DNA from: Pleurotus djamor
Lineage: Eukaryota > Basidiomycota > Agaricomycetes > Agaricales > Pleurotaceae
Direction of reading: 5' to 3'
Assembly (NCBI GenBank): GCA_029747585.1
Contig: JAPEVF010000067.1
Location: forward strand, 62,001 to 126,000
Length of the DNA stretch: 64,000 bases
Part shown: piece by piece, positions 1-10,833 of the stretch
Numbering within the stretch: the first letter of the stretch is position 1
Layout of the letters: every line of letters starts with the position of its first letter
Program-made: the position numbers and the translations under genes
The notes under the pieces: generated by a model
What the model was told of the DNA's origin: nothing
Seen by the model: the letters and a program-made list of their open reading frames with translations, nothing else
The model's database searches: none

Positions 1-1983
1 CGAAAACGTAGGGAGGAACAGTCAACAGCTGACTGATAGCTGCGGTATGCCCAAATCTATCTACGGGNTAAGAACCACTTAAANATCGGAATGATAGTTT
101 ACTAACGTGTTGATGATTGACCTAGACGTAACANTGTAAGTTTGAGTGANCACTGACTGCGAANGTGAGATNACGGCTCACGGAAGGAAAAGAGTGATGC
201 CGAACACTAGAGATCATCATGAAACAACGCGAGAGGATGTATAGAGGCTACTCACAAGGCGTGATCACGGATAGGTAGCTCAGAATATGCAAGTAAACCT
301 GCCAGTCTTTGAAAGCAGCCAAGATATGACGAAGTGCGAAACGCTCCTCTTCACCGACNGACGAATTGTCATACTCTATGCATNCGCACTNAGAACGATC
401 ACGGAAGTCGAGAGATATGGATAACCTACTCTTCCTCCATACGACGTAGGACCGTTCTTCTGGTGTTAAGAAGGCCGCTGTCGCCGGAAAGTCAACGAGC
501 ACTGAAGANATCGTCAGTNTGCTGTTCGGGAGGGCGGCTTNGNCGTNAGNTTAGCTGACCGAAAAATGACAAAATCCCGACTGCGACTGTGGCCAGCCCT
601 TCCAAGATCTAGACGGTTTCATACNCTGAATTCATTGAAGGCGAGGTCTGATCACGTACGAAGATCCACGACCAACCCAAAAGCCCTTGCGNTCCCGACA
701 TAAAGCTGATCCCGAAGGCCAGCAACCCAGAGAATGCTCCTGATACAGANGCTGCTCCGAAGAAGATACCNATTCGATATTGGAGCATATGCCGAGGATA
801 CCANAACGTCAAGCTAAACNCNTTTGAGNNAANAAAATGAACNCAAAATGACGGNGTATACGCACTAGTAGACTACNCCAGGGAATAANCCTGCTTCTGC
901 CACNCCGAGNCAAACGCGAACGCCGACNAGTTGNGGATATCTAAGCGATGAAACAGNGGTNAANTCATTNNANTGGCGTGGGCTCNNNNTNNAGNNAAGC
1001 NAAGTGAATACCTACGTNTTCACAAGCCCCATAAGCGTCCTANNCANGNGAGTTCGNTTCAAANTGACAAGAGNCNATAGCGATNTANATGACGTACATC
1101 ACNGTACCCCAAGCAACCTGGCGAGTGNGTGAGGGTTAGCACGANGAGGCGAAGNNNNAAGAAGGGGAGGTATACCGTGATNCCTGGAAGCCATCTTCAA
1201 GGANNATGTCAGGTNGCTNAGGTGCTCGAAAACTAGTTTGATATCANNCANNCCTNGAAGGTCGGAAACGTTTCANGACAAGACTGNGCGAAAANGTNAG
1301 CNTCATGGNNATTCATACGNCGGCGAAGTTCGAGCTCACTTTGAAGGACATTCNAAGACACAGTAAGGCTGAGAACGGTGCGTTCNGTATCGGTAGTATT
1401 GCGAAGTGTTTGGGTAGAAGTACTTACAATGAAGAACATTGTCTGTAAAACAAAATGTAAGAGNCGNTTTCGCCGACTACAANTGAGCTNACATACCAAG
1501 GCGATATTGAACTGATTTCCGACGAGATCCAACTGCGTAGTCAATCCCTGGAGACGGGCATTTCCTTCANAAGAAAATGTCAATCAGAGTGGCTTNCGNA
1601 GACANTAAGCGTCCGAACCGATATTCCCTGCGATCGGGTCCTCGTGAGTACGCGNCCTGAGTTATGNGATATNATGGCGAATGGANCGAACCTCGGTCAA
1701 GGAAAGAAAAGAGNTACATTAAACTATATCCATAGCANCCGATATTAAGTTCCGTAACCTAGCTATGGCGGACCAAAACACACCTCAGAATNGGCATCAA
1801 CCTCAAATCAATCTTTCTCCACAACTTCCCTTCCTGCTCAGCGCTGAGGGTGGGCGGAGGTGGTAACCCCGCTTCTCCTCCGAAGTCCACATCATTGTTG
1901 GCTTCAGTTNGGGATGAATCCGAAGGGAGNTCCTCTTCTGATATCGTCTGCTTCTCAAGGGAGCGTTTAGGNGGTTGAATCAT
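1..1983 (-). CDS. MFS transporter, allantoate permease (Dal5/Tna1-like) family, 3' end outside window
   Basis: Probable plasma-membrane proton-coupled permease for small organic anions such as nicotinate, allantoate or pantothenate. The substrate cannot be read from sequence. The N-terminal exon (about 1983-1790) ends in the family signature KLWRKIDLRLM that precedes TM1. Further pieces, in order on the minus strand, are GNARLQGLTTQLDLVGNQFNIAL-type text near 1500-1580 (TM1 loop), RWLPGIT near 1180, WYPRHMLQYRxGIFFGA near 740-800 (mid-protein signature), and FLTPEERSYVVWRK near 420-470 (central loop). The gene is cut by several introns and by many Ns, so exon borders are approximate. It runs off the left edge, so the C-terminal six helices are missing. 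Family assignment is firm, exact structure is not. Confidence 0.75.
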
Positions 1984-2712
1984 CGNNANTGACTAGNGNG
2001 TNTGANGANGNTGGGGANGTCTGCGAAAGCCAAGGGGATAGCTTAGGTTGGGGAATGACACCCTNNCTGACTTCTGTGCGCAGTTTTTCNGNCATTGATA
2101 CTTANAGCTGACCACTGNNTCCCAGGAAAAGANGCGGATCCATGTCTAGCCGGTGCNTNCAGCNACGCAGAATTCATGTTTCCCACTGAGGTGTCAAGAA
2201 TAGCTCAAACGACCCNATGAAGCAGCCGGAACGCAGATTGNGAGTGATCANAATNACGCAGGTGCGAGCACATATAAAGGAAAGCGAGCAAANGNGAANN
2301 ACGTAATGACGGTGCCGGGACCTGAACACGGTGAATAATTGGAGTGAGTGAGTGAAGATGNTATTTTTNGAGGGGAAGGAAATTGCATACGGAGAAGGTG
2401 GTACTGATGGCTAGNTTGATAATGGTCGGNACACGAAATNCTTATCNCAGAGTTCGCCCACGGGGAGATGAGTGTGTGAAGTCGGAAGGAAGACAATTTG
2501 AAACCAATCAAATTCCAAAGGTAGNCAGTAGCAACACANCGAGTGCTAACTAGAACAGATGTCAAGNTGAGAACANGNGTCGAAGANATTTCGGAANCGC
2601 ATTGGACATGCATAATGTACATTTCATGTTATTGACGGGNTCGCAGAGGAGAAACGACTACAACTTNGGGGTTCCAACTGAAACGTCCAAGTTCTTCCAC
2701 TATGGCGAAGGA
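1984..2712. other. Intergenic, N-rich, no gene recognised
   Basis: This stretch lies upstream of the MFS permease and downstream of the enoyl-CoA hydratase gene. Short open frames here have no recognisable motif and are broken by Ns. I see no RNA gene or repeat. Confidence 0.5.
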
Positions 2713-3848
2713 TCAGGAATGACGCGNAGGCAAGGCAGAAAGGACGATNGGGCTTACCCAGGGAGCCCAGTGTTTCATAACTCCGATGCTNTCTTTGAAC
2801 TCGGGTGCTCTTCCTTGNTTGAACGCTTTGGCCCCTTCNATAGCATCNNTCCCTTCACCCCTCGTGGTCTTCTTNAGCANGTACGANTCTNCGANGTGTC
2901 CTTCCTCCGGCGTAGCTGTNGGNTGGTTGAGAAGGGCCTTNGNGGNNGCGATAGANACCGCGGAGGTATTTGCTCCGAGTTCCTTGGCAAATTCAAGCGC
3001 AGCTGGNAGAACTTGGCTTCGNTCGGGCAGCACGGAGAAGTACAAACGCTCAAGNAAAGGATGGGNCGGAGAAAAGAGTTTGCCAGAGAGGAGGAGGGCG
3101 GACGCCGTAGATTGACCAAGGAGTCGAGGAAGTAGGTGAGAAGAGATACCTGGCTTAGTTATTAGTTCAGTTTTGAAGCCAACGAGTGAACGCGTACCCT
3201 CTGGGACGATAGCTCTCCTCACGAAAGGGAATCCAACTCGTGCACCGGACCAAGCAAACCGGAAATCAAATGGTAGCTGCATAGCTGTAGCACCAACGCC
3301 AACAGCGTGTCCATTGACCGCCGATATCGTGATTTTCTTGCACTGCAAGACTGCAAGTGTAAGCTGACCACCGGGATCTCGGAAGCCTGTGGGGAGTGTT
3401 CTTGTGAGCAATGTCAAGGACAGAGAGCTAAGCAGCTCACTGTGTTCTCCAAGCTCATCGACACCTGGCAAAGATGCCCAGCTAGACGACATATCTGCCT
3501 GAGTANATAAGTGAGTTTGAGTCANCCGATCACAGTNNCGCTTGAACCNACCCCAGAACAATACGCGGGCGCGTTGTGGTCAGCTGTCAGAATAACNGCC
3601 CTGATGCGATCGTCGTCGTTCGCGAGTGCCATAACTTGAGCAATTTCGTTGCCCATCACCGCAGTGTACGTGTTCCTCCTGCAAAGTTGGGTTCAGCTCG
3701 ACTGACGAAATCNNNNCGAAATNNNANGTGGGGNGTAAACTTACTGCTTCGCACGGTCAATTGTGATCACCAACACGACTCCATCTTGCTNAACNTTGAT
3801 TCCTGTGAAGCTGAGAGACTCGTACTGAGGTTGACGCGACGTCGACAT
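2713..3848 (-). CDS. Enoyl-CoA hydratase/isomerase (crotonase) family protein
   Basis: Crotonase-fold enzyme, probably a peroxisomal delta3,delta2-enoyl-CoA isomerase or hydratase of fatty-acid beta-oxidation. The start is placed at MSTSRQPQYESL (3848). Exon 1 ends in VLVITIDRAKQ. The next exon (about 3690-3560) reads RNTYTAVMGNEIAQVMALAN, then RAVILTADHNAPAYCSG, the first oxyanion-hole segment. The long last exon (from about 3510) has the second, KKITISAVNGHAVGVGATAMQLP, followed by the DFRFAWSGARVGFPFVRRAIVPEG substrate-pocket region, which is typical of eukaryotic isomerases. An acidic residue aligning with the isomerase catalytic Glu may be the E of VPEG. The C-terminus is obscured by about 20 Ns. 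It ends in RHS, and no clear SKL-type peroxisomal signal is visible, although the neighbouring bases are uncertain. Confidence 0.8.
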
Positions 3849-5772
3849 GATGGCGGTATNCAAGAAAGAGTCGTNCAAGCGCTTCTTATAAAGTTCGGAG
3901 CCGGTGTAAGGATAACCGAAAAGCAGCAACCCAAGCGAAACTACAGCAATGTCGCGACGCTTATGGTATGTTACCGAGGATATCAGCAGCTGGATGTTTT
4001 GTCATTCTGGGCTCGGGGATCGGGCATCGATTGGGGAACGTTGGGGCAAGGTCAAGGCAGGTGTGGGGAAAGTCACACTCAGGGTCTAGGCGTCTACGCC
4101 CCTCTCTGCTTCAGGGACTGATGAACACCGCTCTGATACCGCTGAGTTCACACCGCGAAGTTACCTTCGTAGCGAGAAATAAGGTAAGCTACTGACAGGG
4201 TGGGTTATATGGTTGTATTAACACATTTAACCACCTCCTCTCCGCCGCACAACACGTCCAACTGTGATGCAAATTAATCAATCTGCGAGCTTGGATGTCT
4301 ATGAAGAAGAGTATTTGAAAGCAGGACGACTTCTAGGCGACGTATCTTCACCTCGATCCTCTTCTTTCTGCGGTGCTTCAGGCCGAGCCTTTGATGGTAT
4401 ATCTCTGGTAAGACCTTGGTTTCTAAAAGAGCCACGATCAGCCGTAAGGTTGAGGTCATCAATCGGCGTTTGGGCTGGCAACTATTCGCACTATTGAATA
4501 CGCTCCAGCACCCTCAAGCCTTGGAAGGAAGAGTGGAAGAAGAGACTTCATAAAGCAGGATTGGAGTAATATCTAATGTCCGCTTTTTGAGAAGCGTGGA
4601 CGTGCTCGAGCCGGTAAGTAAGATATGCTCGGATCTGCGCTGCGGGGTCTCGTTGATGGTGGACGGTGTCGGTATCATAGTTATGAGACGTGGTTTTAAT
4701 GGAACTAAAACAATCAAGTAAAGCAGCCCAAAAGAGGTATTCGAGCTCATAGCTAACGGAGTGGTTGCATGGATTCAAACTGGACGGTGTGGGCATATAG
4801 ACGGATATGATTGAGCGTATGAACCTAAAAGATTGGCGAGAAATTTGAAATAAAATCGGAGAGATGTGGCTTACTACTCTATTGATTCTGAGGGAACGAA
4901 GTGTTCTCCGACTCCTAGACACCTTACGCTTGATGCCAATCGCTGAGGAATCTGAGGAATCAATCTGCAGCCATCAGAGATAAAAAGTGGGATTCTTTCT
5001 TGTTGAGCTTACAACACGAAGAGAATTTCCGTAAGCCGCGAAGGCGAATGGTAAACTGTGTACCCTCGGTACATCAAAGATGGTGGAGGTCAACACTTCG
5101 GGAGGTCCAAATCCGCCTTACAAGTTATCCGATGACAAGTGTCAAGCACATCCGAGACCAATGTATCACCCAGATATTTCGAGCTATTTCGAGGAGATCC
5201 TCTGAGAAGAATCATGGGCATTGTTTCAGATACTCAGAGAATTGAACCTGGTAGGTCAGCAGCTGGCTTCGCAAATGGATCCTTGTGGCCGTGTTTTGGG
5301 ATGAAGACAAAGATCGGACAGAGATAATGACTCATGGGTGGGGAAGCAAGGCTGCTCTGAGGTTTGTTCGCCGGAGATTATTCATTTCAGGAGAGATGGT
5401 ATGGGGATACACGCGAGTACGGGAATCAATAGAGGGAGATGAGAGAGTATGACCATTGGGTAAGTCAAAGACTCAGTATATACTCAGATCTCAGAGGTCA
5501 TCGGATGGCTAGGGGGTGACGCGATCACATGATTGCTTGAGTCAAACCGTATCCGAATTAGGAAGGCAGTGTTCGATCACTCTTGACTCCGAACTACGAC
5601 CACGATCTCTTTGTGGCAAGTTCATCCATTGTGCGCCGTTTTAGGAATTGCAGAATTCGACCCTTTTTGAATCAAACCCCGACTGTGGCCCATTGCTATA
5701 ATTAAAACACGGTGTGTTCATCCCTTAATCCTCTACCTTCGCACATCTACTCATCATCGACATCACCCAACT
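3849..5772. other. 1.9-kb region without recognisable genes
   Basis: Only short overlapping open frames occur here (for example 4514-4922 minus and 5000-5327 plus). They lack conserved motifs, plausible introns or good starts. Composition is unremarkable. It may hold regulatory DNA for the FunK1 gene that starts at 5773, or decayed sequence. I could not find terminal repeats or an RNA gene. Confidence 0.5.
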
Positions 5773-8362
5773 ATGTCAGACCCCTCGAAGTCAGAGAACC
5801 CACCCCCTCTCCCAGAGAAGGAAAGGCCCACTACTCCAGAAAACAACTCACCTCCTACCCTCGTCAACAAACATTTAACCTCCGTCACCGGTGGAGGAAC
5901 AACTGGAACCCCCCTCCAATACAAAAACTCTAGCCACTCCGAACATCTCAACGCCGACCACAGGAAAAGACTCATGGCCGATGAAACTGCTGGATACTGG
6001 GCGGGTCCGTGCTCTGCTTCCGAGTTCTTCGAGGAATGTATTCCAGCAACGAAGAAAGAAATGCCGAAATTCAATCTCCAGGGCTACTTCAAGGACNAAA
6101 AACGTGACGAACGAGGAGGACCTCTCGAAGCACCTTGTGAGTGGCGCTTCTCTTCTAAATAACAGAGTACAGTAGTCTGATACCGCGTCCTCATAGTGCA
6201 ACGTCATCAATGGGACCGATAACGAACCCCCTCTATTCGATGGCTGGAAGCTCGTCAATACGTCGAACCACAAGGACCGCACCTCGAAGGAATCAACCAG
6301 AGTCGACCTGTGCCTCGTTGAAACCGCCAAATTTGATCCTACGAATCGAAACAACAAATCGCTCATCGATATGGAGCTCGAACTAAAATTCAAGAGGGCG
6401 GACGCCTTCAACGATATTTTGGGAAAACACACGAACGTCAATATCGACCATGCCCACCAGTTTGAAACGACCACAGGCGAACTCACGCGTGGTCAGCTTG
6501 CGATGTACGCAAGCGAAATATGCTCCCGCCAACATCGCACACACCTGTACATGCTCTATTTCTTCCACCCTTTCGTCCGCATCCTGCGCTGGGATCGCTC
6601 TGGTGTGATTGTGACGGAGCGATTGAAGTACACAGAAGACTGCACTAGTCTCATCACGTTTTTGTGGCGTTATACGCAACTCAATGATGTGGAACGTGGT
6701 CACGATCCGACTGTGTCGCTGGCCACTGATGAGGAGGCCAAGCTCGCCAGAAAGCTCCTGAAGGACTGGGCTCCTTCGAAGCCTCGGGATGTTCTCAAGA
6801 TCCAGGTCCCGGACCCTGATGCAGACGTTAAAGCTGGCGACGCCGCGATACGGAACTTCCTGGTTTGGGGGGGCAATCGTCGACCCCCTCTCCCCCTTCG
6901 GCCGTGGAACGCGCGGATACGCAGCGATCGAAGTCAGGAAGGGCCAGGAACCATCAGGACCCATGTTTCTGAAAGAGCAATGGCGTGCAATAACTGTTAA
7001 TCCAGAGGCGGAAACACTCAAGACACTCAACAAGGCAAAGATCAAGCACGTCCCGACACTTGTGTGCGGAGGAGACTTCAGCGACTACAAGACCCTCACG
7101 GACCGAGTCGCGAAGCGGGACTGGGGGTGTCGAGGAGACAAACTCATTTCAAGGGTCGTCACAAGGCTTGTCATAGCGGAGCTTGGAAGATCTCTCTCGC
7201 AATTTTCTCAATCGAAGGCCATGATCTACGCGGTCTATCATGCTTTCCAAGGTAAATTATAATATGTTACATCTCTCTCATGCCTCACCCTCATTGTTTC
7301 ACAGCCCACAGGGATGCTTTTACGATCTGCCACATTCTCCATCGTGATATCAGCGCGGGGAATATTCTCATTCTCTCTAATGGGAGTGGAATTCTCATTG
7401 ACTGGGATCTGTCGAAAGGGATTGCTCAGCTAGTGGGCCCCGGACGCACTCCCGAACGCACGGTGCGAACTTTCCTTTACTTATTTCCTCCCTCCGTCTG
7501 ATCGATTTACCAGGGAACGTGGGCGTTTATGTCCATCAACTTGTCAAGCCAACCTGATAAACTTCAGTCCGTTTATGACGACATCGAATCCTTCTTCTGG
7601 GTGATCGTCTATTTTGCCATTCGATACACGTCCCACAACCACTCTACCGACGTGCGCAGCATGATGAATAAACTGTTTGAAGAGTGTCGCATAGATGGAC
7701 CCGACTTCACTGGCGGATCATGCAAGGCGCTCCTTATCAGCCGGGGAACTCTGGATGGGCATCCTTTCGTATTTTCCTGTGGCCGATTGAGTGCATTTCT
7801 CTTCGACCTCCGAGTCCTCTTCCGCGACTTGGCCCATGAAGAAGCACTCAGGGAGGCAGCTGCAGAGGAAAGCAAGCACGGCCGCGATGACGTTGCAGAC
7901 GGTACAGATGACTTCCCAGTCTCTGATATTGGAGAACCCGATACCGAAGACGAAGAGGAAATTACCTTGAAGCCCAAAACAAAGACTACCAAAGCCCCGA
8001 AACAGGACAACCCTCATACCGTCTTTGTCAACCTCTTCAAGAAGGCCCTCAAATACCCTTGGAAAAACGACGGCCCCCCCGTAGATTATCTCCAAAAGCA
8101 GAAGGATGAGGCCGCCAAAAACGTCGTTCCAGCTCACTCACGAGTGATGACCACAGCCAAGAGAGATTCGTTGATAAAACAACTCCAGGCCGCGTCGGGA
8201 AGCCAATCTTCTGCCCGCAAACGATCAATCGAAGACGTCGAGCCCGCCGATCCAGAAGAGGAGGAGGAGCAGGAATTCGAAGTGGGATCTTCTTCTAGGC
8301 GTGGAATGGGTTCGTCGAAGAGGTTGAAACTATCGCGCTACCGCCACAAATCTTTGGCGTAG
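5773..8362 (+). CDS. FunK1-type protein kinase, copy 1 (possible frameshift at 6867-6873)
   Basis: Member of the basidiomycete-expanded FunK1 kinase family; substrates are unknown. Exons are about 5773-6136, 6197-7251, 7305-7462 and 7514-8362, with GT-AG introns of 50-60 bp. Visible kinase motifs are the beta3 lysine in MFLKEQWR, catalytic loop HRDISAGNIL, metal-binding DWD in place of DFG (LIDWDLSKG), and GTWAFMS in the activation segment, rejoined exactly across the last intron. The C-terminal tail is acidic (EEEEEQEFE) and basic. Two frame problems occur. Dropping the N at 6097 restores exon 1. A run of seven G at 6867-6873 shifts the frame inside FLVWG; the sister copy at 24-26 kb reads through with FLVWGAIAEP. 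This is either a homopolymer error or a disabling frameshift. Confidence 0.85.
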
Positions 8363-9044
8363 TTACATGTCACTACATTACTACCTAGTATTTCCAGTAA
8401 ATACCTTCAGATTCACTTTGTTAACTATTTTATTTCTTCAATTTGATTCATCTCTCTGCCTGTGACCTCTAGTCGCTTCGAACAAACCGTTGTGAGTCTT
8501 GTGCAAATACGGGTTCGAGAAAAGCAAATGTGACGACTAGAGTTGTGTTGATGTCCAAAGGCCATGAATGTGCAAAGATTGTAGCGATGCGCTGCGTGCG
8601 AGGTTGGGAAACAACGGGCCAATCCCACCGTTTGTGGTGGCTGATGGTATGACCATTGTCAGCCGAGAGAGAAGATACTGCTATACTTGGCGGGGGAATC
8701 TCACAGTTGAATAACCACGGCTTAAACTTCAGCGTCGTTAGACTTGGGCAGGCTTGGGTAATCTCATCGAATAGTGGATTAGATTCCCGGTCGCCAGTGA
8801 ATGAGAGCGTCGTGACATGTTCGAGCGATGCGCGTTTACGCGGTCCAGGCGTACCGCCGGCAGTCAAGGAGGATGTGTCATGAGATGGCGGCCGTAGAAT
8901 CCAATCGACCATACCAATGGTCAATTTAGGGGCCGAATGGAGAGGCAACTGCGTAGCACCTTCCAGGCCTAGAGTACACTGACAGCCCCTAACCGTTCCA
9001 AGTCACGCGCGTCGGGTTGAACTTACAGCTTTGATGCATGATGC
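8363..9044 (-). other. Intergenic region with possible LRR/F-box gene remnant (minus strand, about 8469-8948)
   Basis: A 159-codon minus-strand frame contains HVTTLSFTGD and QACPSLTTLKFKPWLF, spacing that resembles the leucine-rich part of the F-box/LRR proteins nearby. There is no F-box, no continuation upstream and no clear splice structure, so it is at best a fragment. The rest of the interval shows nothing recognisable. Confidence 0.25.
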
Positions 9045-10429
9045 ATGATGAACCTTTCAACCGTTGTCCTCATGCTCCTTGATCACCGTTCCAACCCGAC
9101 GGTGCATTCAAGAGAGTATGATGAAGAATTCCTGGCTCAAACTATCTCAGCTCCTTCGCCGCAAGAATCGAAGATTCCAAAAATGCGATCGCATGGTTTG
9201 TCGCTGCGGAACTTGTGCCCACTGGTTTATATAAAGTTCAACCTAACAACCCCACAGGAAAATGCAGCACCAATTTTAATTCCAGCTGAAATTTTGATCC
9301 AAATACTGGACTTCGTCGGGGAGGATGTGGCGGCACTCCGAAACCTATGCTTGGCCTGCCGTCAAATGCACTACATTGTGGAGCCATACCTCTACCGCAC
9401 TGTTCAGTTCTACCTAACTGCGGACCTCCTAGATGACGGTCGCACAGAACTCTTTATGAAAAGCGTCTCCACGAATCCCACTCGCGCAGCCTACGTACAG
9501 ACCTTACGAGTTCCATTTTTCTGGAAATACGCCAAACTGTTCCCTCTCTTTGTCAACCTCCGTCGTCTTCAGTACTCCACTCTCCCCAATAGAGGCCACG
9601 ATACCCCCGCATCGTACCCATCACTTGCTTCCATCACTAATCTCACTCACCTTGCTTGGTGGCGTCCAGTCGAGGACCCGGTAGCTTTCGCGGATTTTTT
9701 GGTGGCACAGCACTCGCTTCAACACCTTACCTTGATTGCCTACAATTTAGTTAGCGTGCATGAGCGGAAGGAGCTTATCCTGCCACCGAACTCTCTCATG
9801 TCCGTGCGGTCCGTGACCACCATCGACGAACTTGCCCTTCAAATTCTCCCCGGACGGAATATTCAGCATCTCCAACTCTACAGCTACAACCCTAAATCGA
9901 TCTCCCAGAACGCCAAAGTATTCCCCTCAGTGAAGACATTGTCTTTCCCACTTTCCTCGGAACCCTGGGTCACATACTTTCCGGACACTAGGTTCCTGGA
10001 GATACGAGAGGTACGAGCACCCATCTCTAATTTCTGCCGTCCCCAACCCTTTTTCTCTCTCGGCTGTAGGGCGGAGTGCCTGTCCCCCGGGTCCTGGACT
10101 ATATGTATTCTGTGCCAGGCACTGTTATCACATTCATATCCTTGGTCTTTTCTGTTTCACTCTTGTTCTCGGAGATTTACCGTTTTCCCTACCCTGGCGA
10201 CGCAGATAAATTCACAACAAGATTTCCTAGCCTGCGAAGGCTCGACACAGTATTCCACGACACTTTACGCTCTCGGAAACCTGGGCCTTGTTTTAGCTTC
10301 CAATTCGACCAGAAATCTACCTCAGCAAGTGGTCCTTTTCGGCTAGCTGACGTTGATGCACCCTCTCCTTGGTACCTCTGGTGGGAATCTCGTGGGATTG
10401 ATGATAATTTAGATGTCGAAACGCGGTGA
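9045..10429 (+). CDS. F-box protein, array member 1
   Basis: Likely SCF ubiquitin-ligase substrate adaptor. The F-box lies around 9265-9400: ILIPAEILIQILDFV, then LRNLCLACRQMHYIVEP and LYRTVQF. The first about 75 codons look atypical and the true start may lie after an intron ending at the CCCACAG near 9258. Repeated short hydrophobic segments (NLRRLQYSTL, LQHLTLIAYN, IQHLQLYSYN) follow, as in LRR-like F-box proteins. An intron from about 10010 to 10070 joins FLEIRE to GGVPVPRVLDYMYSVPG. The C-terminus has PWYLWWES, shared in pattern with the two downstream F-box genes. This marks them as tandem paralogues now separated by the 7.2-kb mobile element. Confidence 0.75.
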
Positions 10430-10557
10430 GGGGCTGGTCGGGCACGTGGTCACGAGCAGAACGCACGAATTTGAACCTCTCTCTTGATCAACTTTGTCTA
10501 AGCACATGAGAAAATCTTCTTCTTGACTCTGCTATGTCAATTAAATGTCGGAGTCTA

Positions 10558-10566
10558 CATGGAGGA
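10558..10566. repeat. Target-site duplication of the 7.2-kb element, left copy (CATGGAGGA)
   Basis: Nine bases identical to 17774-17782 and directly abutting the left terminal inverted repeat. A 9-bp duplication fits cut-and-paste transposition. Confidence 0.93.
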
Positions 10567-10726
10567 CAGGCTCCTATAACCAACCTCCCGTCACGTGTGT
10601 TTTGTTATGGTTTGTTTAAATCGCAAGCGATTTCTATATTGGGTCGGAAACAAACCACAAAACTCCCGTGAGGGAGGCTGGCAAAAGACACTGCGGATGC
10701 CTCCGAAATGCTTTCCCAGGCCACCA
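10567..10726 (+). repeat. Left terminal inverted repeat, 160 bp
   Basis: Exact reverse complement of 17614-17773. It starts CAGGCTCCTATAACC and contains the palindrome AAATCGCAAGCGATTT (about 10618-10633), a CACGTG core near 10593, and an imperfect CTCCC-GTGA-GGGAG palindrome near 10664-10677. These are plausible transposase-binding sites. Confidence 0.95.
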
Positions 10727-10833
10727 GACACAGGGAAAAAGTCACGATGTGACCAGTGACTGAGTAGTTAGCAGAGTATTAGTAAGACGGAGAAATAATG
10801 ATTTAATTTGCCATACTTGGATTTCAGAATTGA

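Noticed and set aside
1..3600. Mutation hotspot or pseudogenes in the N-rich start
   Set aside because: Breaks coincide with Ns, so low sequence quality explains them without invoking biology.
4514..4922. Small gene on the minus strand
   Set aside because: Two overlapping frames compete, neither has a recognisable motif or splice structure, and the composition is not protein-like.
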